From contig NZ_CP089312.1 in NCBI RefSeq assembly GCF_021545335.1, positions 4,340,001 through 4,404,000 on the forward strand: a DNA stretch of 64,000 nt. Reading direction: 5' to 3'. The position numbers and the translations under genes are program-made. The DNA comes from Streptomyces sp. GQFP (GTDB taxonomy: Bacteria; Actinomycetota; Actinomycetes; Streptomycetales; Streptomycetaceae). Below are positions 51,209 through 61,545 of the stretch, piece after piece; within the stretch, counting starts at the first letter, position 1; every line of letters starts with the position of its first letter. The notes under the pieces were generated by a model. It saw only the letters and a list, made by a program, of their open reading frames with translations, had not been told where the DNA came from and made no database searches.

Positions 51209-54200
51209 TCACCTCCTGGGGTTCATGTGCTCGCGGCAGATCACAACGTGGCACGCGCCCATGTTCGGTTCCAGGATGTCACTCAGTTTGGTCGGCTCCG
51301 ACACGCTGATCGACCTGCTGCTGATGTTCAGGTTGTCGGGGACATCGACGGTGTAGTCGGGAATGCTCCGCCCCGGCCCGAACGTCTCGGTGGGCGGAAT
51401 GTTCGCACCCGTTTCCACGGAGAAACCGATGGAGTCCTTGAGTTTCTTCCCGTCTTCGACGTAGAACTTCACCCACGTCCCGGTCGGCACCGTGGCGTCC
51501 CCGTCTCCGCGCACATAGTATCCGTGGCCCGCGATGACGGTTGAGTTGTCGGTACGCCCCTGCTGCGTGACGCTCTTGGCGTGCGGGGCGCCGACCCCCT
51601 TGCCGACGCGCGGGCTCGCGCCCCGGGCGGTGTCCTCCGCCGCCGACCTACTGGCCTTGGCGCCGCCGGCCGCCGCGGACTCCTCCGCCGTACCCGTCTT
51701 CGTGCCCTCGGCGACGGCCGCGACCCCGGTTCCGGCTATGCCCGCCGCCCCCGCGATCACCGCCCCGCCTTCGCCGATCACCCCGGCTGCCGCTCCCGTC
51801 ACCGCGGCCCCCAGGCCGCCGATCTCGGCTCCCGCCGTGAATCCCTCGGCGCCCGCCACCAGGACGGCTCCGCACGCACCGGCGGTCGCCACCACGCAGG
51901 CGACCGCGCCGACCACCACCGCCGTGGCGACCACGGCCGCGATCACCGGGTGCCGCTCGACCGCGTGGTAGGCCTTCTTGGCGTAGCAGGAGAAGGACCA
52001 GCCGCAGCTGTGGTGCGAGTTTCCACCCCCGCCACCGCCACCGCTGTGCGAGGAAGAAGAGGAAGAAGAGGACGCGGAGGAGGTCGTCGTCGTGGTCGTC
52101 GCCGGTGCGGGTGTGCTGCCGCAGTCGATGGCGCACGTGTTCATCGTCGGGTCGTTGTACCAGTCGTCCATACCCGTCGGGTCGCTGCCCGAGATCGGGT
52201 TGTCCGCCGCGTACGTGTACCCGTCGATCTGCTGGGCGTCCGTCAGCTCCAGGACCGGGTCGTCCGACACGAACCGGCCGGTCGTCGCGTCGTACTCCCT
52301 CGCCCCCAGGTGCGTCAGACCCGTCACCGCGTCCTGCACGCCGCTCACGAAGCCCTTGTCACCCAGCCATGAACTCGAACTCGGCTGCGTACCACGGGTG
52401 TTGCCGAACGGGTCGAGCCGTCGCCGCGTGATCGTCTGTGTCGTCGCGTCCACCGCAGTCTCGGCCGTGTCGTGGGCGTCCGTGATCTGCCACTGCAGGC
52501 TGCCCGTGCTCGTGCGCACCGCGATGGTCTGGCCCGCCCACGTGTAGTAGCGCGTGCCGGTGGTCGACGTCGCACCCTTGGCGAGGTGCACCTCGGTGTC
52601 GCCCAGGTACAGCGTCGTGCCCGAGTCGTCGCGCGAGAGCAGCCGGTTGCCGTCCGCGTCGTAGAGGTAGGAGGCCGACGTCCCGTCCGCGTTGGTCACC
52701 TTGGCCAGGTGGCCCTCTGCGTCCCAGTCCAGCGTCTGGGTCCTGCCGCCCAGGGTGCGGGTGTGGGTGTTGCCCGAGTGGTCGTACGTGTAGGAGTTCG
52801 TGGTCGTGGTGGAGCCCACGACCGTGCTCGACGACGTCAGCGTGTGCGCCTGGGTCGTGCCCTGGGGCGGGTAGACGAACGACGTTGTCGTGTCGGAACC
52901 GCCCGTCGTGGTCGCGTGATCGGTCTGCGTCTTGCGGTTGCCCAGGTCGTCGTACGCGTAGCTGTGCCAGTACGGCGCCGGGCCGCCGAGGACCGACGTG
53001 GACGCGGTGGCGGCGCAGCCGTCGGTCGCCGTCCAGGCCTCGGTGAGCCGGTCGTGGCCGTCGTAGCGGTAGCACTGGACGTCGTCGGTTCCGTCGGCGT
53101 GCGTGGCGACCTTCGTCGGGTTGCCCGCGTCGTCGTAGGTGTACGACGTGTCCTGCACGGGCGCCGACTGGGCGTCGTCGGTGACCAGTTCACGCTGGAG
53201 GCGGCGGGTGCCGTCCTCGTAAGTGTTGGTGATCTGCAGCCACTTGGCGGTGTCCGAGGACGAAACCCCCAGCGTGAGCTGGCTGACGTCGCCCTGCTTC
53301 GAGTAGTTCGTGTTCTGTACGTAGCCGGTGGTGCCGTTCAGCGTCGTCGGCATGCTCAGGTCGTTGTAGCCGTACTCCAGCGACTCGGAAGCCAGACCGC
53401 CGGCCGCCGGGTCGGAGGTGACCTGGACGGTCCCGTCAAGGTTGTAGCCGGTCGTCGACGAGTACGTGCCCGCCAACGCCTCCTCGCCCGTGACCGACGG
53501 GATGATCACCCGGGTCAGCGTCGGCCGGTACAGGGAGTCGTAGGCACCGACCTGGCTGACGTACGCCGAGCCCGCGCTGCCGCCGACGTACCGGATCGAC
53601 GACGTCGGCTGCCCCTTGGCCACCGAGTCGTAGGTCCACTTGGCCAGTTCGTGCGCCGCGTCCTTCGTCGTGCCGTCGTACAGGTCGGTCTTGCGGCCGA
53701 GGATGTCGTAGGAGTAGCTGAGTGTCTTCTCGTCGGAGGTGCCGACCGCCGTCGTGGTGGAGGCGACCTGGTCCAGCTCGTTGTACGCCGTGCTCGTCGT
53801 GCCCGTGTCCGGGTCCACCGAGCTCGTCTTGCGGCCCATCAGATCGTAGCCGTACGACCATGTGTTGCCCGCGTCGTCGACGACCTCCTTGAGCTGGCCC
53901 TTCGGGTCGTACGTGTATTTGATCGACGTGTAGGAACCGCTCGGCGTGCCGTTGTCGTACTGCCGGGTCTCGACCGTGCGGCCGAGCGTGTCGGTCAGTG
54001 TCGTGGTTGCGATGCCGCCCTTGGGCGGGGTGACCGTGACACGGTCACCGCCGTATGCCGTCGCGGTCGTCCAGCGCTTGGTACCCAGCGCGTAGAAGTT
54101 CTCTGCCGTCGGCCGGCCGACGCCGTCGTACGTCGTCAGCATCTGGGACGGGACAACCGAGGTGATGTTCGCCAGCGTCCCTGACGGGGAGGTCGCATCC

Positions 54201-57200
54201 GTGTAATCGGCGTCCGCCTCGACCGCGGTCCCCCGGCTGTCGTACTTGGTTTCGGCGATGACCCGGCCGCCACCCGGTGCAGGGGTCTGCGTCTGGCGCG
54301 GGCGCAGCAGCGCGTCATACAGGGCGTATGTCGTGTCGTACGTCGTGCCGTCGTTGTTGAGCTTGCCCGTGGAGACCACGGAGGCCGCCGAGTTGGAGAT
54401 GGCGTAGGTGTAGACGAGGCTCGCGCTCTGGCCCGAGGACTTGCTGCGGTTGGCCAGCCACAGGGACTTCAGGCGGCCGAGGCCGTCGTACGCGTAGTCC
54501 GTGCGCTTGCTGTTGGGGTCGACGACCGAGGTGGCCAGGCCGCGGGCAGGGTCGAAGTTCGTGGTCGTCGAGTAGCTCTTGGCGTCCGTCGTGACCGTGC
54601 TGGTAAGAGGGCCGCCCGTGGTCGGGGTGTAGGTGGTCTTGCTGACCACGGTCTGGTCGGCGTCCTTGACGGAGTCGACGCGGCCCTGGGTGTCGTAGTG
54701 GCTGGTGGAGACCGTCTGGTAGACGGGGCTGCCACTGCTGTACGACGACATGCGCTGTGTCGACGTCTCGTCGCCGAGGGTCGGGGCGGTGCCGTAGGAC
54801 TGGCTGTCGTAGAGCGTGCGGACGTCGGAGACCACGTCGTCGGGGCGGGTCGGCGTCGCGGCGCAGGCCACGTCGACCGTCTCGACGCGCACCGGGAAGG
54901 CCATCAGCCAGTCGGTGGTGTTGTTCGCGATCGTGGTGCGGGTGCACTGCTCGTCGCCCGTGACGGCCGTGTCGCCCGCGTCGTCAACCGTCAGCGCGGC
55001 GCCGGTCGTCGGGTCGTACGTCGTCGAGACCAGCGTGTTCCGCGTGCCGCCGGCGGACACGTCGGTACGGGTGTGCACGGCCGCCGGGCGGGTGAAGTAC
55101 GCGCTGCGGGTGCCGTCCGTGGCGGTCTGGTGGATCCACTGGTCGGTGATCGTGCCGGACACCTCGGCGGAACCGTTGTAGGTGACCGACTCACGGACGT
55201 TGCCGGCCAGCGGATCGGAGTCGGTGACAGACGCGCCGGTGGAGTCGGCGACCTTGACGCTGCGTGTGGTGCCGTCGGACTGCTTGTCGCCGTCCATACC
55301 GCGGAAGTACGTCGCGACCGACTTCGTCCGCGTCGACTGCGCGTCACCCGTGGTCGTGGTGACGCTGCCGTAACCGCGCCACTGCGACCAGGTCTTGCGC
55401 TTGGCGGGGGCTGTGACGTTGTCGGTGTCGTAGTGCCAGGCCGGGGAACCGCCGTAGGTGTAGTCGGTCTCCTTCAGCGGGGAGCCGCCGGTCGGGTCCG
55501 ACTCGGTGACCTGGGTGACGACGTACTTGTGGAACCAGTCCAGTTGGGGATCGGTGGTGTACGGCGGCTGCCAGTACGTCGGGAAGCAGCGCAGCGTGTC
55601 GGAGTCAGGGGCGCTCGGCATGGTCGTACCGGCGACGCACTGCGCGTCGGAGTAGTTGACGGTGAGGACCGAGCCCGTCTCCGAAGTGATCGTCCTTACG
55701 CGCCACTTGACCAGCGCCGCGATGTCGTCGTGGGTCGTGTCCACCCGGTTGTACAGCTGGATGCCCGCGAAGGTGACCGGCGGCATCGCCGTCGTCGAAC
55801 CGTCCTTGCCCGTACGGGTGATGGACTTCAGCCACAGGCCGGCCGAGGTGCCGTCGCCCGGGTCGGGGAAGGAGTGGGCCAGCGCCCACGAGTCGACGTC
55901 CCGGTAGGCGGGGGTGGCGAGGCTCGCGTCCCACACGCTCGTGGTGACGCCCGTGAGCCGCTTGCGGGAGAAGAACGTCGGTCCGGTGGCGCTGCACACC
56001 TTGCCCGAGGCGCAGATCTCGTCGAAGGGCACGTCGGGCCAGTGCGAGGACGTCGACGAGGTCAGGGAGGAGCAGTCCTCTGTGCTGGTGACGAGGCAGC
56101 GTTCCGCGGTGGTGAAGGCGACCTTCTCGGGGGCGGTGCCGAAGACGGTGGAGGAGGTGATGCCGTAGTCGATCTGGCTGAGGTAGCCGCCGCGGTCGTA
56201 CACCGTGCCGTTGCCGGTCGTGGTGCCGTCCTTGGCGTAGTAGTTGCTCTCCTTGGTGTACCAGTACGACATGGCGTTGCCGTGCGGGTCGACCACGTAG
56301 TCCAGGTTCCAGCGCCAGGCCTGGGTGAGCGCGCGGCCGGAGAAGGATGTGCCCTGGTCGTAGCCGGGTTCACCCGAGTCGTCGCCGAACACCGGGGCGG
56401 TCCAGGTGGAGTTGGTGACCGCGTTGCCGGTGGCCCAGCCGGGCAGACGGTTCTTGCCGAAGACGTACTGGGTGCCGTCCTGGGTGGTTACCGTCCAGAA
56501 CTCGCCGTCGTTGTCACCGTTCGTGGCACCTGTGGAGTGGGTGACGCGCTCGCCGTCGTCGGTTTTCGGGTGCCATGCGCCGGTCGAGGAGTCCTTGATC
56601 AGGGGGCTGGACTTGCCGCCCAGGACCAGGGTGGCGTTGTCGTTCGCCCAGCACTCGTCGTTCTTGCCGGACTGCCCGTCGTCGTCACAGGAGTCGTAGG
56701 ACCGCTCGATGTACCCAGTGGTCAGGTCGAAGCCCTCGCCGACCCAGGAGGGCTGGTTGTTGGTCGAGGGCAGCCGGCCGTCCACGCTCTGCGCGTCGTA
56801 GGTGAGCGAAAGGCTGGGCGAGGGGCCGCCGTTGGCCGGCGGTACCGACAGCGGGTACGACCAGGTGAAGTCGCCGCTTGAGCCGCCCGCGTTCCAGGAA
56901 GCGGACGGGTTGAGCGGGGTCGCGGCGTAGGAACCGGCACCGGACGTGGCGCCGGTGGTCGCCGCCATGGCGGTGATGCCGGAGGCGGCGAGCGGGGCCG
57001 TGGCGGTGAGGGTCCGGGCCGACGTGTCGTTGGTCGTGGGCAGCGGGGTCGTCGTACGGCACTTCTTGAGCTTCGGGGTGGTCAGCGCGCACGCGGGCAG
57101 ACGGACCAGGTGCAGCCTGGAGGCGTAGTCGCCGCCGTAGGCATGCGCGAAGCCCGAATAGTCCAGCGTGAGGCGGGCCTTGGCGGCGGTCTTCTTGCCG

Positions 57201-57664
57201 TCGGCGCGGATGAGGGAGAGGACTGCGCCATGGATGCCGAGGGCGGTGGCCGTCTGGTGCGGGGCCGTTCTTACGGTGACTTTCGTGGGGGCCACGCCCT
57301 TGGCCGGCGCGGTCACCTTCATGGGGAGACTGCCGACCAGGGTTGACTTGGCAGTGTTCGCCACCACCGGGAGCGTCTTGGCCGAGGCTGTGGGCCAGCT
57401 CACCGGCTGGGAAAGGGTCTTGGCCGTACGGGCGGCGGCGGCCTTCGCCGGGTCCTTCTTCGCGGCCGTCTTCGCCTTGAAGGCGACCGCCGTGCCGTTC
57501 CTCGCCGCCTGCGCGGCCACGGTGTGGTGCCCGTGCCGCTGGGTCGCCCACACGGCGGGCGCGGTGCCGAGACCGGCGGCCACCACGGCGCTCGCCGTGG
57601 CCCCGACGACCCATAGCCGTATCCGCCGCAGCGGTATCCGCCGTCTGTGCCCCAGCCCGCCCAT
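51209..57664 (-). CDS. Rhs/YD-repeat protein with C-terminal Stv-type toxin-like domain
   Basis: The ATG at 57664 has GGGGAG before it; 2,151 aa. N-terminus: Arg-rich, then one hydrophobic segment (LWVVGATASAVVAAGLG), so exported or anchored. A long beta-sandwich/SpvB-like part (about 250-900) is followed by many YD repeats (for example YDGLGRLKSLW, YDILGRKTDLYDG, YDDAGNPTKV, YDADGNRL). The Rhs core ends with VLELTDAQQIDGYTYAADNPIS and DPTGMD near 52160. After it come a Ser/Gly-rich linker, a hydrophobic stretch (VIAAVVATAVVVGAVACVV) and a final domain with VIAGHGYYV, a TVPTGTWVKFYVEDG strand and ACHVVICRE, which resembles Stv-type 'putative adhesin' toxin domains. Likely a contact-dependent weapon; toxic action not shown. 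Confidence 0.82.
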   Translation of the reverse strand: MGGLGHRRRIPLRRIRLWVVGATASAVVAAGLGTAPAVWATQRHGHHTVAAQAARNGTAVAFKAKTAAKKDPAKAAAARTAKTLSQPVSWPTASAKTLPVVANTAKSTLVGSLPMKVTAPAKGVAPTKVTVRTAPHQTATALGIHGAVLSLIRADGKKTAAKARLTLDYSGFAHAYGGDYASRLHLVRLPACALTTPKLKKCRTTTPLPTTNDTSARTLTATAPLAASGITAMAATTGATSGAGSYAATPLNPSASWNAGGSSGDFTWSYPLSVPPANGGPSPSLSLTYDAQSVDGRLPSTNNQPSWVGEGFDLTTGYIERSYDSCDDDGQSGKNDECWANDNATLVLGGKSSPLIKDSSTGAWHPKTDDGERVTHSTGATNGDNDGEFWTVTTQDGTQYVFGKNRLPGWATGNAVTNSTWTAPVFGDDSGEPGYDQGTSFSGRALTQAWRWNLDYVVDPHGNAMSYWYTKESNYYAKDGTTTGNGTVYDRGGYLSQIDYGITSSTVFGTAPEKVAFTTAERCLVTSTEDCSSLTSSTSSHWPDVPFDEICASGKVCSATGPTFFSRKRLTGVTTSVWDASLATPAYRDVDSWALAHSFPDPGDGTSAGLWLKSITRTGKDGSTTAMPPVTFAGIQLYNRVDTTHDDIAALVKWRVRTITSETGSVLTVNYSDAQCVAGTTMPSAPDSDTLRCFPTYWQPPYTTDPQLDWFHKYVVTQVTESDPTGGSPLKETDYTYGGSPAWHYDTDNVTAPAKRKTWSQWRGYGSVTTTTGDAQSTRTKSVATYFRGMDGDKQSDGTTRSVKVADSTGASVTDSDPLAGNVRESVTYNGSAEVSGTITDQWIHQTATDGTRSAYFTRPAAVHTRTDVSAGGTRNTLVSTTYDPTTGAALTVDDAGDTAVTGDEQCTRTTIANNTTDWLMAFPVRVETVDVACAATPTRPDDVVSDVRTLYDSQSYGTAPTLGDETSTQRMSSYSSGSPVYQTVSTSHYDTQGRVDSVKDADQTVVSKTTYTPTTGGPLTSTVTTDAKSYSTTTNFDPARGLATSVVDPNSKRTDYAYDGLGRLKSLWLANRSKSSGQSASLVYTYAISNSAASVVSTGKLNNDGTTYDTTYALYDALLRPRQTQTPAPGGGRVIAETKYDSRGTAVEADADYTDATSPSGTLANITSVVPSQMLTTYDGVGRPTAENFYALGTKRWTTATAYGGDRVTVTPPKGGIATTTLTDTLGRTVETRQYDNGTPSGSYTSIKYTYDPKGQLKEVVDDAGNTWSYGYDLMGRKTSSVDPDTGTTSTAYNELDQVASTTTAVGTSDEKTLSYSYDILGRKTDLYDGTTKDAAHELAKWTYDSVAKGQPTSSIRYVGGSAGSAYVSQVGAYDSLYRPTLTRVIIPSVTGEEALAGTYSSTTGYNLDGTVQVTSDPAAGGLASESLEYGYNDLSMPTTLNGTTGYVQNTNYSKQGDVSQLTLGVSSSDTAKWLQITNTYEDGTRRLQRELVTDDAQSAPVQDTSYTYDDAGNPTKVATHADGTDDVQCYRYDGHDRLTEAWTATDGCAATASTSVLGGPAPYWHSYAYDDLGNRKTQTDHATTTGGSDTTTSFVYPPQGTTQAHTLTSSSTVVGSTTTTNSYTYDHSGNTHTRTLGGRTQTLDWDAEGHLAKVTNADGTSASYLYDADGNRLLSRDDSGTTLYLGDTEVHLAKGATSTTGTRYYTWAGQTIAVRTSTGSLQWQITDAHDTAETAVDATTQTITRRRLDPFGNTRGTQPSSSSWLGDKGFVSGVQDAVTGLTHLGAREYDATTGRFVSDDPVLELTDAQQIDGYTYAADNPISGSDPTGMDDWYNDPTMNTCAIDCGSTPAPATTTTTTSSASSSSSSSSHSGGGGGGGNSHHSCGWSFSCYAKKAYHAVERHPVIAAVVATAVVVGAVACVVATAGACGAVLVAGAEGFTAGAEIGGLGAAVTGAAAGVIGEGGAVIAGAAGIAGTGVAAVAEGTKTGTAEESAAAGGAKASRSAAEDTARGASPRVGKGVGAPHAKSVTQQGRTDNSTVIAGHGYYVRGDGDATVPTGTWVKFYVEDGKKLKDSIGFSVETGANIPPTETFGPGRSIPDYTVDVPDNLNISSRSISVSEPTKLSDILEPNMGACHVVICREHMNPRR

Positions 57665-57717
57665 GATTGAACTCCCCGCGTGTCGAAGGTTTTGAAAAGC
57701 CGTGCCAGCGCTGGCGT

Positions 57718-60700
57718 CTACAGCAGGATGGGCAACTCGTCGACGTACATCTGGTTGATGTCGGTGTCGGACACCACGCCCGTCCACACGCGTACGTCGT
57801 CCACGAGACCGTGCGCGAAGTCGCTGTACGTGCCGTTGCTGATCCGGCCGCGCCCGATGTTGAAGGTGCCGGTGGCCTGCCAGGGCGAGGTGAACACGAT
57901 GCCGTCGCCGGTGTCGTCATCGGTGTCGGTGTCGCCCTGCGCACCCTGGCGGGTGCCGTTGACGTACAGGAAGAGCTGGTGATGAGCGCCGTCGTAGACA
58001 CCGGTCAACAGGGTCCAGGCCCCCGGGTCGACCAGCTGGGCCGAGGCGATGCTCGCCGGCGCGGTCACCACCGTGGCGCCGGTGCCGGCGGCGTCCGCGG
58101 TGGTACGGCCGAACACCCACATGCCCTGCGCGGAGCCCGCAGCCTGGTCGTACCACAGGCCCCACGAGTCACGGACGCCGCCGGACTGGGTGGCGATCCG
58201 CATGTGGTGGGCCACCGTGGTGTCGGACAGCGAGGCCGCGTCGAGCTTGGCCCAGGCCGCCACCGTGAAGTCACCCTGGGAGTCGATGATCGGCCCGATC
58301 GCGGTGGCGTTGCCGGTCGAAGTGCCGTTCAGGGAGAGGACGTTGCCCTTGCCGCCGTCGGTGTCGGTGCTCCAGGTGGCACCGCCGGCGACCGTGGCCG
58401 TGTGACCGTATCCGGAGGAGTCGGCGGCACTGGTGCCCGAGGTCTCCTCCAGCTTCCACTCGGCGGCGAGCGCCGGCTGTGCCTGCCCTGTGGACGCGTC
58501 GGTCATCGCCTGGAGGTCGGCGATCTCCTCCTCCGACAGGATCCGGTTCCAGGCGGTCACCTCGTCGACCTGCCCCGGGAAGTAGTCGCTGAACGCGCTG
58601 CCGTACTGGCCACGGGCGATCTGGAGCCCGCCGGTGCCCTGCCAGGGCGTGGTGAAGGCGACCGGGTCACCCTGCGGTACGCCGTTGACGAACAACTGGA
58701 TGGTCTGTTCCTGCGCGTCGTACACGCCCATCACATGGGTCCAGATGCCGGCTTCGGGCGTGGTGGTGCCGATCGAGCGGACGATGGCCGGTGCCGCCAC
58801 GTCCGTGGTGTACCGGTTGAAGACCCACGCGTTGTAGGAGGTCGAGTAGTAGATCGCGAACGCCGACCCGTTGACCCCGGCCTGGGCGACGGCGACGGAG
58901 TTGTGGGACGTGCTGGTCAGCCGGGCCCACGCCGAGATGGTGAAGCTCTTGGTGGTGTCCAGGACCGACGAGCCGGTCGCCGCGTACGACGAAGTCCCGT
59001 TGGCCTGGAGGGACTTGCCGAGCCGGGCGAGTGAGGACCAGCCGGCCGAACCGGCCAGGGTCGCCGTCCGTCCGCTGACCGAGTCTGTGGCCGTGGTGCC
59101 GGTGCCCTCGTCGAGGGACCAGTGGGCGACGGGGCCCGCGCCGGGCGCGACCTTGAAGGTGTACGTGTAGCTGAGCGAGTCGTTGCCCGCCGCGTCCCAG
59201 GTCTGGACGGTCAGGGTGTTCACCCCGCGCACGTTCGGTGCCAGGGACACCGCGTAGCTGGTGGTGGCGGCGGTGAAGGTCTTGGTCCGCACCGGGTTGT
59301 CGTTGAGCTGGTAGGTGTACTTGACCACGTCCGAGGCCCCGTTGGCCTTGAGCGTGAATGTCGCGGGCACGCCCACACCGCCGTATGCCGTGCAGTCGTC
59401 CGGGCTGTCCGGGCTCGCGCACTCCTGGTACGTCGTGGAGTCGACGTCCGGCTGCACCGGCTTCGAGGAGTCGATCCGGAACCAGCACCCGCTGGTCCAG
59501 GCCGAGTACATGTAACCGGTCGTGCCGTTGAAGGAGTACTTGTACTCGCTGCGGGCTCGGAACCAGTACGTCTGCCCGTTCGTCAGCGCCGCCGACGTCC
59601 AGGTGCCGGTCGTGCCGGAGGTCGTGTAGGCCGACGGGCTGCCCGAACCGGCCAGCGGGTCAGTGACATCGGGGTCGTACTTGTAGACCTGGAAGTTGGG
59701 CCGCAGTGTCGACTGTGAGCCGTCCGCCGACTTCGGCGCCGCCCCCAGCGTGGGCGTGGCGTCCCGGATCACGGCGGCGGTGGCGCGGGTCGTCGCACAG
59801 GCCAGGTTCGGGCTGGAGAGCTTCACCCCGGTCGGCGTGGACGGCTTGGACACGAACGTCACCGACAGGGTCGGCTTGGTGTCCGACGGTGAGGCGAACT
59901 GCTTCCAGGCGATCTCGTCACTCTCGTCGGAGGCCCGCAGCCCGAGCGTGGTGGTCGACGCGGACTGCCCGGCGGTGTAACTCACGGCACCGGTGGCGTC
60001 GAAGGAGACGTTGCCGCCCGGGCAGGAGGACGAGTAGCCCTTCGCGGTGGAAACCGAGTCGACCTGGGCGGACCAAGACGGCTGCGCATTCCATGTGGTG
60101 CCCGAGGAGATGGACCCCGTACGCCACAGCTGCACTGCCTTGTCGGTGCAGTTGGCCGACCACACCTCGAGCGCCGAGAAGGTCGCCGAGAGGATCTTCT
60201 TGCCACCGAGGGCGTGCGTGTCGAACTGGTAGAGCGAGCGGGCCTTCTTGTTGTCCACCCACGCGTCGTAACCGACACCCAGCGCGTGCGAGGTCTTCCA
60301 GAACGACGTCGACGGTGAACTCGTCCACACCGTCGTCCACCCCGTCAGCGACGCACTGGTCGTCTGCGGGTCGAGGACCACCGGGTAGGTGGTGTCCGGG
60401 TTGTCGAGGAACGCCTTGTCCGGCTTCAGGGTCAGCGCGCTGTCGGAGGCGGTCACGTCCATGGCGGTCGCACGGGCGCCCGGGGCGGGCCCGTCGAGCG
60501 CGCCCTGGTCGGCGACGGCCGTCCGAGCGGCAGCGGTTGTGACGTCGTAGGAGGCCTGGGAGACGGTGTGCGCGGTCGCGGCCGGGGCGATGGCCGCCGC
60601 CGACGAGTCGTACATCATCGCGGCGCCGGTGGTGAACACCGGCCGGCCGTCGGCGCCGACGAAGGCCGCGCCACCGGAGTGGGTGTCGTACACGGAGACA

Positions 60701-61332
60701 CCGTCGACCGAGACCGGGAAGCGCACGCTCGCCAGCTCCGGACTGTCGGCCGCCGTACGGGACTTGACGACCAGGTTCTCGCTGAAGCCGTCTGCCGTCG
60801 CCTGCACCACCAGGTCCGTGCCGGGCAGAACGTCCGCGTACGTCGCCGTCGAACCATCGAGGGCCGGCGCCGGGAGCGTCCAGGGCGAGCCGACGCTGTA
60901 CGTCTTGCCGTCCTTCGTGATCCGCGCCAGCGGGTCGTGCGCACCGCCCCCGGAGAAGGTGATGTCAACAGCAGCGGCCTTCGGCGCCAGTTGACCGCCG
61001 GTGGTGGTCACGAGGCCGGTGTCGACGGGCACCCAGCCCGACGCCTGCCGCACCCGCACCGGCTCGGGATCGAACTCGACGGTGAACGTGCCGTCCGGCT
61101 TCGCCGTGACCAGTTGCGTGGGAGTCGTCTCGGCGTCCACCGCGACGGGCACACCCGACTGCGCCGCCTGGCGCGACGCGACCGCCTCGGGCGACAGGTC
61201 AGTCGGGTCGTCCGTGACCGAGGAAGCCCGCACGGGCGCGTCGTCAGCCGCGTGAGCACCCGCCGCACCCAGCAACTGCACCAACAACGCAGACGCCGCC
61301 AGCCATCTCAGCCGTCTCCCGGCACACCACAT
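57718..61332 (-). CDS. Secreted LamG/DNRLRE-domain surface protein
   Basis: 1,204 aa from the ATG at 61332. Signal peptide 1-28 (RRLRWLAASALLVQLLG, AHA cleavage). An N-terminal beta region is followed by a DNRLRE-type domain (about 300-480: TSFWKTSHALGVGYD, ARSLYQFDT, TWNAQPSW), a fibronectin-like stretch, and two LamG jellyroll domains (about 734-945 and 957-1190) with HWSLDEGTGTTATDS, FTISAWARLTS, WKLEETSGTSAADSS and FTVAAWAKL. This protein type regularly precedes Rhs genes in Streptomyces. It lies 53 bases upstream of the Rhs start, so the two are cotranscribed; a role in surface display or as a carrier of the Rhs toxin is inferred. Confidence 0.82.
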   Translation of the reverse strand: MWCAGRRLRWLAASALLVQLLGAAGAHAADDAPVRASSVTDDPTDLSPEAVASRQAAQSGVPVAVDAETTPTQLVTAKPDGTFTVEFDPEPVRVRQASGWVPVDTGLVTTTGGQLAPKAAAVDITFSGGGAHDPLARITKDGKTYSVGSPWTLPAPALDGSTATYADVLPGTDLVVQATADGFSENLVVKSRTAADSPELASVRFPVSVDGVSVYDTHSGGAAFVGADGRPVFTTGAAMMYDSSAAAIAPAATAHTVSQASYDVTTAAARTAVADQGALDGPAPGARATAMDVTASDSALTLKPDKAFLDNPDTTYPVVLDPQTTSASLTGWTTVWTSSPSTSFWKTSHALGVGYDAWVDNKKARSLYQFDTHALGGKKILSATFSALEVWSANCTDKAVQLWRTGSISSGTTWNAQPSWSAQVDSVSTAKGYSSSCPGGNVSFDATGAVSYTAGQSASTTTLGLRASDESDEIAWKQFASPSDTKPTLSVTFVSKPSTPTGVKLSSPNLACATTRATAAVIRDATPTLGAAPKSADGSQSTLRPNFQVYKYDPDVTDPLAGSGSPSAYTTSGTTGTWTSAALTNGQTYWFRARSEYKYSFNGTTGYMYSAWTSGCWFRIDSSKPVQPDVDSTTYQECASPDSPDDCTAYGGVGVPATFTLKANGASDVVKYTYQLNDNPVRTKTFTAATTSYAVSLAPNVRGVNTLTVQTWDAAGNDSLSYTYTFKVAPGAGPVAHWSLDEGTGTTATDSVSGRTATLAGSAGWSSLARLGKSLQANGTSSYAATGSSVLDTTKSFTISAWARLTSTSHNSVAVAQAGVNGSAFAIYYSTSYNAWVFNRYTTDVAAPAIVRSIGTTTPEAGIWTHVMGVYDAQEQTIQLFVNGVPQGDPVAFTTPWQGTGGLQIARGQYGSAFSDYFPGQVDEVTAWNRILSEEEIADLQAMTDASTGQAQPALAAEWKLEETSGTSAADSSGYGHTATVAGGATWSTDTDGGKGNVLSLNGTSTGNATAIGPIIDSQGDFTVAAWAKLDAASLSDTTVAHHMRIATQSGGVRDSWGLWYDQAAGSAQGMWVFGRTTADAAGTGATVVTAPASIASAQLVDPGAWTLLTGVYDGAHHQLFLYVNGTRQGAQGDTDTDDDTGDGIVFTSPWQATGTFNIGRGRISNGTYSDFAHGLVDDVRVWTGVVSDTDINQMYVDELPILL

Positions 61333-61545
61333 AGCCCGACCCCCGCAATCACAGATCCTTCACTGCCGTTCACAGCCGAGTGATCAAAACCTGAGGGCTT
61401 ACTTAAGTCAACGAAGTCAATTAATTCCCAAGGGGACCAAGTGAATCAAACCGCCCCACAGGCGATCGTCAACAAGTAAAGAAAAAGAAACAGTTCGCTG
61501 ATCAATAGACCTGCTCAGCGCAAAGGGAACAAGGGGAGGCGGTAG
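61333..61545 (-). promoter_or_regulatory. AT-rich upstream region of the LamG-Rhs operon
   Basis: From about 61380 to 61500 the sequence is unusually A/T-rich for this genome (TTAAGTCAACGAAGTCAATT, AAGTAAAGAAAAAGAAACAG) directly upstream of the minus-strand operon. This is the likely promoter zone and a possible sign of horizontal origin. I could not pick a single -10/-35 pair. Confidence 0.45.

Noticed and set aside
54698..56881. A 727-residue plus-strand open frame inside the Rhs gene
   Set aside because: Translation is Arg/Val/Gly-rich without motifs and lies fully antisense to well-formed YD repeats.
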